This document shows positions 8,506 to 16,487 of a stretch of DNA of 64,000 bases, in pieces (the stretch's first letter is position 1; every line of letters begins with the position of its first letter). The translations under genes were made by a program, and so were the position numbers. The notes beneath the pieces are model-generated. The model was not told the DNA's origin. It was given only the letters and a program-made list of their open reading frames with translations, and made no database searches. The stretch lies in the NCBI RefSeq assembly GCF_014837055.1, contig NZ_JACSPQ010000006.1, forward strand, positions 1 to 64,000, read 5' to 3'. The DNA comes from Phocaeicola faecium. Lineage in GTDB: Bacteria; Bacteroidota; Bacteroidia; Bacteroidales; Bacteroidaceae.

Positions 8506-9572
8506 AATTCTTCTCTATTACTGATATACGTTCTCCATCGCTCCAACAAGCGTGTCATGTCATCGGGCAGTTCGGAAGTGAAAAACATTTCTTCACCCGT
8601 GCGCGGATGTACAAAGCCCAACGTCTTGGCATGAAGCGCCTGACGGGGACAGATGTCGAAACAGTTATTTACAAATTGTTTATACTTACTGAAATGGGTT
8701 CCCTTCAATATTTCATTGCCGCCGTAACGTTCGTCGTTGAACAGCGTATGCCCAATGTATTTCATGTGAACCCTTATCTGATGGGTACGCCCCGTTTCAA
8801 GCACACATTTTACCAGTGTCACGTAACCCAAACGCTCTAATACTTCGTAATGCGTCACGGCATGTTTGCCCTGTTCAGGGTCTGCCATCACCGCCATTTG
8901 CATACGGTCTTTCGGATTACGTCCGATGTTTCCCACGATGGTGCCTGTATCTTGCTCCATGTTTCCCCATACCAGCGCATTATACTCGCGCTTGGTAGTC
9001 TTGTTATAAAACTGTAATCCGAGGCTTGTTTTCGCATCGGGAGTTTTAGCCACTACCAGCAGGCCGGAAGTATCTTTGTCGATACGATGCACCAATCCCA
9101 CTTGGGGGTCGTTGGGGTCATAGGTAGGAACATCGCGCAGATGCCATGCGATGGCATTGACCAGCGTACCGTGATAGTTACCGCATCCCGGATGTACCAC
9201 CAGTCCCGCAGGTTTGTTTATAACCATCAGGTCGGCATCTTCGTAAACAATGTCTAAAGGAATGTCTTCGGGGATAATGTCATTGTCGTAACGCGGACGG
9301 TCCATCATTACGGTCAACACATCTTGCGGCTTTACCTTATAGCTACTCTTCACAGGCTTTCCGTTCGCCATTACAAACCCGTTGTCTGCCGCCGTCTGGA
9401 TACGGTTGCGTGAAGCATTGACGATGCGCTCGAACAAATATTTGTCGATGCGCACCGGGGTTTGTCCTTTATCCACCACCACCCGGAAATGTTCGTACAG
9501 TTCGGGCGACTCACTTACCGGTTCAATATCGTCAAACGACTCATCCAATTCGTCGATATAATCTTCTGCCAT
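8502..9572 (-). CDS. rluD: RluD-family 23S rRNA pseudouridine synthase
   Basis: An N-terminal S4 RNA-binding domain (about residues 25-85, VRIDKYLFE...SRNRIQ) precedes a RluA/RluD catalytic domain. The catalytic Asp lies in HRIDKDTSGLLVVAK, and the family motif RTHQIRVHMKYIGH follows. Length 356 residues fits RluD-like enzymes. The frame is open to a TTG at 9602, but ATG at 9572 (MAEDYIDEL) is more likely. Which uridine is modified cannot be read from sequence, so the gene symbol is a best guess within the family. Its end overlaps ddl by 4 nt and it begins 20 nt after the PASTA gene. Confidence 0.88.
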   Translation of the reverse strand: MAEDYIDELDESFDDIEPVSESPELYEHFRVVVDKGQTPVRIDKYLFERIVNASRNRIQTAADNGFVMANGKPVKSSYKVKPQDVLTVMMDRPRYDNDIIPEDIPLDIVYEDADLMVINKPAGLVVHPGCGNYHGTLVNAIAWHLRDVPTYDPNDPQVGLVHRIDKDTSGLLVVAKTPDAKTSLGLQFYNKTTKREYNALVWGNMEQDTGTIVGNIGRNPKDRMQMAVMADPEQGKHAVTHYEVLERLGYVTLVKCVLETGRTHQIRVHMKYIGHTLFNDERYGGNEILKGTHFSKYKQFVNNCFDICPRQALHAKTLGFVHPRTGEEMFFTSELPDDMTRLLERWRTYISNREEL

Positions 9573-9592
9573 GAATGTACGTTTATAATCGG

Positions 9593-10243
9593 TTAGAACC
9601 AAGAATCATCTACCTGAGGTTTTTCTCCGGAATCAGGAGCCAAGTCTAACTGAAGCTGGGCAGAGTCTACAGTGAGCGAATCGCGCAGCACGATACTCCC
9701 CACGCATAACGTCAATAACGCTTCGTGAGGCACTTTATCTCCCGCCTTCAAAGAGCTGCCCCGATATTTGATGCCGTAAATCCAGTCTTGCTCGCCGGGT
9801 ACAAGCTCCGGCTCTGTCAAACGGAATCCCATTGCTTTCAGTTTAGCTTCTGCCTGACGGAAAGAACTGTTATCAATCAGGTCGGGCAGTTTTATGAGCG
9901 GAACATCGGTTGTAGTAACGGTAAGATAAACCGTTCTTCCCTCTTTCACGCGCGACCCGCTTATGGGTTTCTGTTCCAACACCACCCCGTCGGGCATACC
10001 TTTTACATAAACAGAATCTATGATGGTACTTTTGAAAAGCTGGTTTTTCAGTGTTTTTTCTGCTTCGCTGATGGTTTTGTTTTTCACATCGGGCACCACA
10101 TACGACTCGCCGTGATGTGTGTAGCTGTCAAGCCACAATAGCGTACCCCATGCCGCTCCGACAATAACCAGAATCATTCCGGCCAGATTGAGCCAGAAGA
10201 AGCGGTTCTTTTTAAAAGAAAAAAACTCTTTCAGTGTTATCAT
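9593..10243 (-). CDS. PASTA domain membrane protein
   Basis: The 216-residue protein has a short cytoplasmic basic N-terminus, one membrane span (about 16-38) and a periplasmic part with two PASTA-like repeats (first starting YVVPDVKNKTISEAE, second IKLPDLIDNSSFRQAE). PASTA domains usually bind peptidoglycan stems and are attached to Ser/Thr kinases or PBPs; here no kinase or transpeptidase domain is present. ATG at 10243 is chosen over 10321 because the -7 box at 10269-10276 falls between them. Its linkage to ddl supports a cell-wall role, by inference. Confidence 0.85.
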   Translation of the reverse strand: MITLKEFFSFKKNRFFWLNLAGMILVIVGAAWGTLLWLDSYTHHGESYVVPDVKNKTISEAEKTLKNQLFKSTIIDSVYVKGMPDGVVLEQKPISGSRVKEGRTVYLTVTTTDVPLIKLPDLIDNSSFRQAEAKLKAMGFRLTEPELVPGEQDWIYGIKYRGSSLKAGDKVPHEALLTLCVGSIVLRDSLTVDSAQLQLDLAPDSGEKPQVDDSWF

Positions 10244-10268
10244 TTTACATACTGTTTGGAAGTTTGGG

Positions 10269-10276
10269 CAAAGATA
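10269..10276 (-). promoter_or_regulatory. -7 box for the PASTA-rluD-ddl operon
   Basis: Minus-strand TATCTTTG is an exact TAnnTTTG, 26 nt before the ATG at 10243. It rules out the longer in-frame start of the PASTA gene. Confidence 0.55.
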
Positions 10277-10375
10277 CAACTTTTTGTATATATTCCTCTG
10301 ACTTACCTCCAGAAGATTCATTCAGAGGCGATTTTAATTTTATTTACGCACTTGGAAAACCAATGAAACACAGGC

Positions 10376-10475
10376 TCAAAACGCAACCGTTAGTTTTGGG
10401 TAACTTATGCGGATAAACCTTCCGGTTCTACCCGAAGCGTTCACCTGCTTTCCGAATAGAATTTTTCAGCCCTCA
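10376..10475 (+). repeat. Mosaic intergenic repeat, copy R3
   Basis: A diverged copy: AAACGCAACCGTTAGTTTTGGGTAA, then CTTATGCGGATAAACC, then GGTTCTACCCGAAGCG and CCGAATAGAATTTTTCAG. The order of blocks matches R2 and R4, but the pairing arms are degenerate. It lies in the gap between the PASTA operon promoter and short RNA copy A. Confidence 0.5.
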
Positions 10476-10587
10476 AAACAGGGGAAATTTCCCGTATATA
10501 ACGGCTAAAAAACTTAGAGCCTTTTTCTTAATTTTAACAACTTAACCTTTAAAGCATGTTATAAAACAAGGTTTTGACATGGAAATA

Positions 10588-10618
10588 TTTGCAGCATAAC
10601 CGAAAGTCAGTATCTTTG
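10588..10618 (+). promoter_or_regulatory. Promoter of short RNA copy A
   Basis: TTTG at 10588-10591, a 19-nt spacer and TATCTTTG at 10611-10618 give a full Bacteroidetes promoter. The preceding 50 nt (from about 10551) also resemble the sequence upstream of copy B. Confidence 0.7.
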
Positions 10619-10621
10619 TAC

Positions 10622-10687
10622 TGTGTTTTTCATAGTATTAGATTTAAGGTTAACAAAAGGTTGGAGTACAGCGGTACTCCTTTTTTT
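10622..10687 (+). ncRNA. Short RNA family, copy A
   Basis: A promoter-terminator cassette with no ORF. The core TTTCATAGTATTAGATTTAA is followed by GGTTAACAAAAGGTT and a 7-bp terminator hairpin (10663-10669 with 10674-10680) plus seven T. It is identical to copy B at 18035-18101 from the -7 box to the T tail, and shares the core with copy C. The architecture (TAnnTTTG promoter, about 65 nt, terminator) resembles the Rfam motif Bacteroidales-1, but I could not compare it directly. Confidence 0.65.
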
Positions 10688-10689
10688 AT

Positions 10690-12447
10690 TTATATGCGTT
10701 GGACTTCTTCCATCACACGCAAGAAATTACCTCCCCAAATACGCTGAATGTCTGCTTCACTATAGCGCTCTAAAAGCAAACGGCGCGTAAAATTTATCAA
10801 TTCCGATGAATCATTACATCCTATGATGCCTCCATCACCATCGAAATCCGTCCCTATTCCTACATGCTCTATTCCCATAATATTAACTATATGGTGCAGG
10901 TGTTCGACGGCATCGCAAATAGTAGCCGGAACGTCCGACCGTAAAAATCCTCCATATAAACAGACTTGAACTACACCTCCTCGGCGAGCGATGGCCCTCA
11001 ACTGTTCATCGGTAAGATTCCGGGGATGCTCGCATAACGCACGGCAAGATGAATGAGAACACACGACGGGAGTACGGCTTATTTCAAGCGTTTCATAAAA
11101 ACTGCGTTCCCCGGCATGAGAAAGGTCGACCATCATCCCCACGCGGTTCATCTCACGTATTACCTGTTCGCCAAATTCACTTACCCCCAAACCTTCATCA
11201 TTATAACGCGCAGAGCCGCAAATATCGTTGTTTCCGTTATGGCACAAAGTCATATATACTACTCCCCTGTTTCGGAAACGCTCTACGTTACGAATATCTT
11301 TCCCGATGGCGTATCCGTTTTCAATCCCCAACATAATGGCTTTCTTCCCTGCCTTTTTCAGCCGGTACAAATCGGCAGGAGTGCGTGCTATGTCTACCGC
11401 CGTACAATTATTGGCTACCATTTCTTCAATGTCGTTCAGCAAACGGTCGGCTTTTGCCGTAGCTGCCAGCAATGCTTCATCCGTCCGTTCTTTCTGAGGA
11501 ATATAAGCCACCATGATAGTAGCGTCTTGCCGTCCTTCGGTCATTTTGTGAAGGTCTACTTTTATCTTCTCGTCGCGCGTGGCAAAATTAATGTTCTGAC
11601 CGAAAAACATGGGTGTGTCACAATGCGAATCCAGTGTAAGTATCCGCTCATGCAGGCGCTTGGCTGCACGGAAAGATTTGGCTTCGCGGATAAACCAGCC
11701 GAAGAGCGGCATCATACACTTGTCACCGTTCAGGATGAAACATTCGGGATGCCACTGAACCCCCAACATTGATTTGTATTCTGTACTTTCAATGGCTTCT
11801 ATCACGCCGTCGGCAGCTCTTGCCGAAACACGGAATCCGGGAGCCGGCTCTGCCACCGCCTGATGGTGAAACGAATTGACCGGCAACGTTCCGGTATTCA
11901 TGATTCGGGAAAGCAGACTGTCCGGTTCGATATTTACCGTATGCGAAGCAAACGCCCGGTCCATATCCTGACTGTGCTTGAGGTGCATTCCCTCCATTTG
12001 TGCATCTATGTCTTGATACAGTTTTCCGCCAAAGGCTGCATTCATAACCTGAATCCCCCGGCAAATACCTAATATAGGAATCTGACGGTTGGCAGCAAGA
12101 CGGGTGAGCAGTAATTCCTGACAGTCTCGGTAAGGGTTAATATTATGTAATTCTTTTATCGGTTCTTCTCCTAAATAAAGCGGATTAATATCCGCTCCCC
12201 CTGTCAATAGAAGTCCGTCCAGATTATCCAACAGATTTATCAAAATGTCAGTATCCTCGAAGGGCGGAATCACAAACGGAATACCTCCTGCTTTCAAAAC
12301 GGATGTATAATATCCCGAAAGCAACATTAAAGTTCCGTCATTGAAATTTCCGGTAATTCCGATAACCGGATGGTCGGTATGATTTGGGAAGCGGTTATGA
12401 AGCGCAGCATACGATTTGTTTATATCAAACGTGCAAGATGTTTTCAT
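10690..12447 (-). CDS. Fusion of class I glutamine amidotransferase-like peptidase (C26) and membrane dipeptidase (M19)
   Basis: Two enzymes are joined in 585 residues. Residues about 25-255 are a gamma-glutamyl hydrolase/PuuD-like C26 domain: LTGGADINP, the nucleophile Cys129 in GICRG, and His233/Glu235 in WHPE. Residues about 268-583 are an M19 zinc dipeptidase: HCD (His275, Asp277), bridging Glu376 in GIENG, His444 in DLSHAG, His465 in SHS, and Asp534 in GTDFDG. No signal peptide is visible, so it is probably cytoplasmic. An obvious inference is sequential hydrolysis of gamma-glutamyl compounds and the released dipeptides. It has a single promoter (12474-12481) and is convergent with short RNA copy A, whose T tail ends 3 nt from its stop codon. 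Confidence 0.85.
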   Translation of the reverse strand: MKTSCTFDINKSYAALHNRFPNHTDHPVIGITGNFNDGTLMLLSGYYTSVLKAGGIPFVIPPFEDTDILINLLDNLDGLLLTGGADINPLYLGEEPIKELHNINPYRDCQELLLTRLAANRQIPILGICRGIQVMNAAFGGKLYQDIDAQMEGMHLKHSQDMDRAFASHTVNIEPDSLLSRIMNTGTLPVNSFHHQAVAEPAPGFRVSARAADGVIEAIESTEYKSMLGVQWHPECFILNGDKCMMPLFGWFIREAKSFRAAKRLHERILTLDSHCDTPMFFGQNINFATRDEKIKVDLHKMTEGRQDATIMVAYIPQKERTDEALLAATAKADRLLNDIEEMVANNCTAVDIARTPADLYRLKKAGKKAIMLGIENGYAIGKDIRNVERFRNRGVVYMTLCHNGNNDICGSARYNDEGLGVSEFGEQVIREMNRVGMMVDLSHAGERSFYETLEISRTPVVCSHSSCRALCEHPRNLTDEQLRAIARRGGVVQVCLYGGFLRSDVPATICDAVEHLHHIVNIMGIEHVGIGTDFDGDGGIIGCNDSSELINFTRRLLLERYSEADIQRIWGGNFLRVMEEVQRI

Positions 12448-12473
12448 AAGTTAAATATTGATTGGAAACTATA

Positions 12474-12481
12474 CAAAGATA
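12474..12481 (-). promoter_or_regulatory. -7 box for the C26-M19 fusion gene
   Basis: Minus-strand TATCTTTG, an exact TAnnTTTG, 27 nt upstream of the ATG. Confidence 0.5.
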
Positions 12482-12525
12482 GAGATTAATCCGGATTAAT
12501 TTCCCATATTTGTTTAGGAAATCTA

Positions 12526-13452
12526 ATGATTATGGAATTAATTGGAACGCTATCTCAGTTGGTAAACGCTCTGCGCTCGCGCGAAATTCGTAGGCGGGTA
12601 GCGGTAGTTTGTCCCAACGACCCACATACAGAATACGTAATAATAAGAAGTCTGCGCGAAGAAATAGCCGAATATCTGTTAGTAACTGATGTTGCACACC
12701 GGGAAGCCGCTTATCATATCCGTTCGGCATCACCCGACTTTGTACGGATTTACGAGACCGCTACCCCCGACGAAGCAGCTGCATACGCCGTACAACTGGT
12801 ACGTATGGGCGAAGCAGATATTCTGATGAAAGGTCTTATCAATACCGATAACCTACTCCGTGCCGTATTGAAAAAAGAAGACGGACTATTGCCTGCGGGA
12901 AGCGTGCTGAGCCATGTAACCGTAGCTCAAATTCCGTTATACCATAAATTGCTTTTCTTTTCGGATGCGGCGGTAATTCCACGCCCCACGCTGGAGCAAT
13001 ATCGCTCCATGATAGCCAATGACATTGCACTGTGTAAAAAGTTAGGCTGCGAAGAACCCCGTATCGCATTGATTCATTGCACGGAAAAAATCAATGAAAA
13101 ATTTCCTCACACGCTGAGTTATGTGGAGTTGAAAAAGGAAGCCGAAGAAGGCAAATTCGGCAATGTATTTATTGACGGGCCAATGGATGCCAAAACAGCG
13201 TGTGACAAACACAGCGGAGAAATCAAAGGGTTGTCATCGCCCGTAGTGGGAAATGCGGATGTATTGATTTTCCCGAACATCGAATCGGGAAACACTTTTT
13301 ATAAGACGCTCTCGCTTTTCGGCGATGCGAATATGGCAGGAATGCTGACCGGAACCATCGCTCCCGTAGTTGTTCCTTCACGCAGCGATTCGGGCAACTC
13401 AAAATATTACAGTTTGGCATTGGCTTGCTTGGCAAGCACTCAAAATGATTAA
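12526..13452 (+). CDS. ptb: Phosphate butyryltransferase
   Basis: The 308-residue protein belongs to the phosphate acetyl/butyryltransferase family (DADILMKGLINTDNLLRAVL, HVTVAQIP, IDGPMDAKTACDKHSG and GNADVLIFPNIESGNTFYKTL are family stretches). With the next gene it interconverts butyryl- or branched acyl-CoA with the acyl phosphate and ATP. A second in-frame ATG two codons later (12532) is an equally possible start. Nine bases separate it from buk. The upstream CATATTTG (12505-12512) is one base off a -7 box but close to the start. Confidence 0.9.
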   Translation: MIMELIGTLSQLVNALRSREIRRRVAVVCPNDPHTEYVIIRSLREEIAEYLLVTDVAHREAAYHIRSASPDFVRIYETATPDEAAAYAVQLVRMGEADILMKGLINTDNLLRAVLKKEDGLLPAGSVLSHVTVAQIPLYHKLLFFSDAAVIPRPTLEQYRSMIANDIALCKKLGCEEPRIALIHCTEKINEKFPHTLSYVELKKEAEEGKFGNVFIDGPMDAKTACDKHSGEIKGLSSPVVGNADVLIFPNIESGNTFYKTLSLFGDANMAGMLTGTIAPVVVPSRSDSGNSKYYSLALACLASTQND

Positions 13453-13461
13453 AATCTATTT

Positions 13462-14520
13462 ATGAAAAAGATACTTGTAATTAATCCGGGATCAACTTCG
13501 ACCAAACTTGCTGTTTATGAAGACGACAAGCAGGTGTGGCGCGAAAGTATTTATCACTCTACGGAAGATTTGGCACACTTCCACCACATCAATGAACAAT
13601 ATGAATACCGCCGTACGCATACGCTTGAAGCATTAGAGAAAGCAAATATCGCTTTAAAATTTGATGCTGTCATTGCTCGCGGGGGAATGTTGAAGCCTAC
13701 GCCGGGGGGTGTATATCGTATTAACGAACGTATCAAGCATGACCTTTGGCATTCGACAATGGAACATGCTTCAAACCTTGCGGCATGGATTGCCGACGAC
13801 ATAGCTTCTGCCGTAGGATGTCCGTCGTTCATTGCCGATCCGGTAGTGACCGATGAATTGCGTGATATTGCCCGCCTGACGGGAATCCCTGAAATACCGC
13901 GCATTTCCGTATTTCATGCTTTAAACAGCCGGGCGGTTTCCCGTCGGTATGCTGCCCGAATCGGACGGAAATACGAGGACATGAACCTCATTGTTGCTCA
14001 TTTAGGAGGCGGAATTTCTGTCAGTGCGCATCATTACGGAAAGGTAGTAGATGTTAACAATGCACTGAACGGAGAGGGTCCGTTTAGTCCCGAACGTGCG
14101 GGAACTATTCCTGCACGCCAATTAGTTGACCTGTGTTTCAGCGGGAAATATACGCATAAGAAACTTTGTAAGATGCTGAACGGACGCGGAGGACTGGTGG
14201 CACACTTGGGTACGACCGATGTTCCTACCATCATCCGATGGGCACATGCCGGAGACAAAAAGCATAAACTTATTATCGAATCCATGCTTTACACTGTTGC
14301 CAAACAGGTTGGAGCCATGCACGTTGCGCTTCATGCACAGACCGATGCCATTATTCTGACCGGAGGCATTGCCCACAATGAATATTGTGTAAGCACCTTG
14401 CGCGAATGGTTGGAAAGCATAGCGCCTATCGTTGTAATGCCGGGAGAAGATGAAATGGGAGCATTGGCTATGAATGCACTTGGCGCATTAAATAACGAAC
14501 TTCCTTTACAGGAATACTGA
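13462..14520 (+). CDS. buk: Butyrate kinase
   Basis: ASKHA-fold acyl kinase of 352 residues. The N-terminal phosphate-binding motif is INPGSTSTK, the central loop is LGGGISVSAHHYGKVVDVNNAL followed by EGPFSPERAGTIP, and the C-terminal adenosine motif is ILTGGIAHN. It makes ATP from butyryl or branched-chain acyl phosphates, or runs in reverse. The pair ptb-buk stands alone here; no butyryl-CoA-forming genes or keto-acid ferredoxin oxidoreductase are adjacent, so branched-chain fatty acid release or uptake is as likely as butyrate production. It ends at a bidirectional terminator. Confidence 0.93.
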   Translation: MKKILVINPGSTSTKLAVYEDDKQVWRESIYHSTEDLAHFHHINEQYEYRRTHTLEALEKANIALKFDAVIARGGMLKPTPGGVYRINERIKHDLWHSTMEHASNLAAWIADDIASAVGCPSFIADPVVTDELRDIARLTGIPEIPRISVFHALNSRAVSRRYAARIGRKYEDMNLIVAHLGGGISVSAHHYGKVVDVNNALNGEGPFSPERAGTIPARQLVDLCFSGKYTHKKLCKMLNGRGGLVAHLGTTDVPTIIRWAHAGDKKHKLIIESMLYTVAKQVGAMHVALHAQTDAIILTGGIAHNEYCVSTLREWLESIAPIVVMPGEDEMGALAMNALGALNNELPLQEY

Positions 14521-14547
14521 TTTTTCCTGCAAACCAATCTTTTATAC

Positions 14548-14589
14548 ACAAAATCTGCCCGTACTGTAATAGATGCGGGCAGATTTTGT
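14548..14589. terminator. Bidirectional terminator between buk and the Ntn-hydrolase gene
   Basis: 14548-14561 and 14576-14589 form a perfect 14-bp stem (ACAAAATCTGCCCG) with a 14-nt loop; A/T-rich arm ends give U tracts on both strands. It sits between convergent genes. Confidence 0.75.
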
Positions 14590-14605
14590 AACAGATTCTA
14601 TTCAA

Positions 14606-15688
14606 TCATTCATTCAGGAAAGTAACCGGCTGACGTTTTTCCGCATCCAACGGCACTACTTTATAGTGTACTTGTGAGAAGTCTATTTTCTTTAAATCGA
14701 TACCTCGAATAGCACTATTATACATTGTGCGGTAATAAATTACACGGTTTGTTATGTCGGTAGCCGAAGTCCATTGGGTAGCACTTGGGATATTTGCCGG
14801 GATTTTACCATCGGCAAACTCTATACCTACCGGAATATCAAAGTTGTTTAATATCTGGAAGCCTTGAAGTACAGCGTCTGCACCGGTATCTTGTGTCGGA
14901 GCCGTCGACTGGTAGAAAGCAGCACGTACAAAGCGCGAAGGGGGAGTCACATCGCCGGGAATACCTAAAAACCCGCTGCCTGCTCCGAAGGATTTCAATT
15001 TCATCGTTCCCAGCTGTTGTCCGTCTGCACTACCGGGATACAAGTTTACGTAATTGTTCAGATTGGTCAACTGCCAATCAAAGCCCGGAGAATTGGTAAG
15101 TACGCCCAGTTCGTTTTCGTAAAAACAGAGTTTGCCGTCTACTATCTCTAATACGATTTGCCGTCCCGAAGGGTCTGCAAACCGCCAGTGTACGGTAGAT
15201 GCCCGCGGGTCGACGGCTATTACCTGCACTTCCTTCAACGCCTGCTTTACCTCATCCACTGTTTTACAAGTAGCAAGCACAAACGACACTACCTGCAAGT
15301 CTGCCACACTCGTGGCTTTCAGTGACGGATTAAACGATTCGTAAGCTCCGTAACCGGGAAAATAAAACAGTCCGGCAGACAGTCCCGCTTCGTTCAGTCC
15401 TTCGGCAACAAATTCTTTTTGTTCTACGGCTAATCCTACATACCCGTAACGAGCTTTAAATTTCATTCCGTTTACGCCCTGAGGTGTGTACGATTGCTGT
15501 TCAAAACCTCTCGGAACAATGACATAGCGACTGTTTAAATCGCTTCCACCCCACTCGATGGTGCGCGCCACTACCCGAGAACTATCTTTTGCTACCAGCG
15601 TTATGCCTGTACATGCTTCTACGTTTCCTGCAAACAATAAACTCAACGACAAACATGCCGTAAGCAATAATCTGTTTTTTATATTCAT
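14606..15688 (-). CDS. Choloylglycine hydrolase family protein (linear amide C-N hydrolase)
   Basis: Secreted Ntn-hydrolase of 360 residues. A signal peptide ends right before the catalytic cysteine in VEACTGITL; processing would free this Cys as the N-terminal nucleophile. The next family motifs are VVARTIEWGG, with the usual Arg, and GLNEAGLSAGLFYFPG, with the oxyanion Asn. The family includes bile salt hydrolases and penicillin V acylases; which amide is cut cannot be told from these motifs. The frame extends to a GTG at 15718, but ATG at 15688 gives a normal signal peptide. Confidence 0.82.
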   Translation of the reverse strand: MNIKNRLLLTACLSLSLLFAGNVEACTGITLVAKDSSRVVARTIEWGGSDLNSRYVIVPRGFEQQSYTPQGVNGMKFKARYGYVGLAVEQKEFVAEGLNEAGLSAGLFYFPGYGAYESFNPSLKATSVADLQVVSFVLATCKTVDEVKQALKEVQVIAVDPRASTVHWRFADPSGRQIVLEIVDGKLCFYENELGVLTNSPGFDWQLTNLNNYVNLYPGSADGQQLGTMKLKSFGAGSGFLGIPGDVTPPSRFVRAAFYQSTAPTQDTGADAVLQGFQILNNFDIPVGIEFADGKIPANIPSATQWTSATDITNRVIYYRTMYNSAIRGIDLKKIDFSQVHYKVVPLDAEKRQPVTFLNE

Positions 15689-15760
15689 ATATTTTCCGTT
15701 TAAAGATTTAACAAACACAGAAGTTACAATGTTTAGAAACTGTCGTACATTTGTACGTTT

Positions 15761-15778
15761 AGAGCCTGTTTAAGTTTC
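15761..15778 (-). mobile_element. Isolated end of the MITE-like element
   Basis: AGAGCCTGTTTAAGTTT at 15761-15777 matches the terminal repeat of the MITE-like elements at 4894 and 48742. No second end is found nearby. It abuts the stop codon of the YgjP-like gene and is probably a remnant. Confidence 0.4.
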
Positions 15779-16483
15779 TTAAAAGGCTGTACGGAATTTG
15801 CGTAACTCCGCACGCAGACGAAGCGATTGTCCTTCAGTGAAACTATCAAGCAGCTCCCAAAACCGAGGACCGTGATTCATCTCTTTGGTATGGGCAAGTT
15901 CGTGAAGAATGACATAATCCATCAAATGGGCGGGAACCAACATCAAATAACACGAAAGGCTGATGGTACGTGTACCCGAACAGCTTCCCCAGCGTGAGCG
16001 TGCTCCTGTTATCCGTACTTTATTATAAGTAAGTCTGAAACGTTCAGCCCATGTAGCAAGCAAGGGAGGCAGATAGCTTTCTGCCGCACGTTTCAAGGCA
16101 CGGATAATCGCATTGTGCAGCAGTAGTTGTATTTCAGGAAGAGCGAAATCCGTACCCGGCGGACAGTATATCACCATCCCTTCTTCTGTATGACGGATAG
16201 TAAAACATTTCCATGAGCCGGGAGCCAAAGAAAGCCGGAAACATTCGGCTTGGATACGGTAATCAAAATCAATCCGTTTGGGTTTCACCTGAAGATATTG
16301 TTCCAACAAGCGCGCTCTGAACGGACGCAACGCTTCGAGTACAGCTTCCGTACGGCTTCGCGGAGGAACAGTCAGATACAATCCGTCCGGCTTGACACGC
16401 ATTGTAATGTTACGGGCTCCGCGCCGGGAACGCAATACGATTTGCCCGAAATCGTCGTCTGCTATGATTCGCTTCGTAGCCAT
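15779..16483 (-). CDS. YgjP-like zinc metallopeptidase domain protein
   Basis: The 234-residue protein matches the M48-related YgjP/DUF45 family. Residues about 165-172 read RWGSCSGT and the zinc site is HELAHTKEMNHGPRFW, giving HExxH plus a downstream His, near residues 195-210. The N-terminal half is beta-rich. E. coli YgjP has been reported to act on UTP, and other members look like SprT/WSS1-type proteases, so the activity here is open. It starts four bases after the BNR-4 gene and is likely cotranscribed with it. Confidence 0.83.
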   Translation of the reverse strand: MATKRIIADDDFGQIVLRSRRGARNITMRVKPDGLYLTVPPRSRTEAVLEALRPFRARLLEQYLQVKPKRIDFDYRIQAECFRLSLAPGSWKCFTIRHTEEGMVIYCPPGTDFALPEIQLLLHNAIIRALKRAAESYLPPLLATWAERFRLTYNKVRITGARSRWGSCSGTRTISLSCYLMLVPAHLMDYVILHELAHTKEMNHGPRFWELLDSFTEGQSLRLRAELRKFRTAF

Positions 16484-16487
16484 GACA

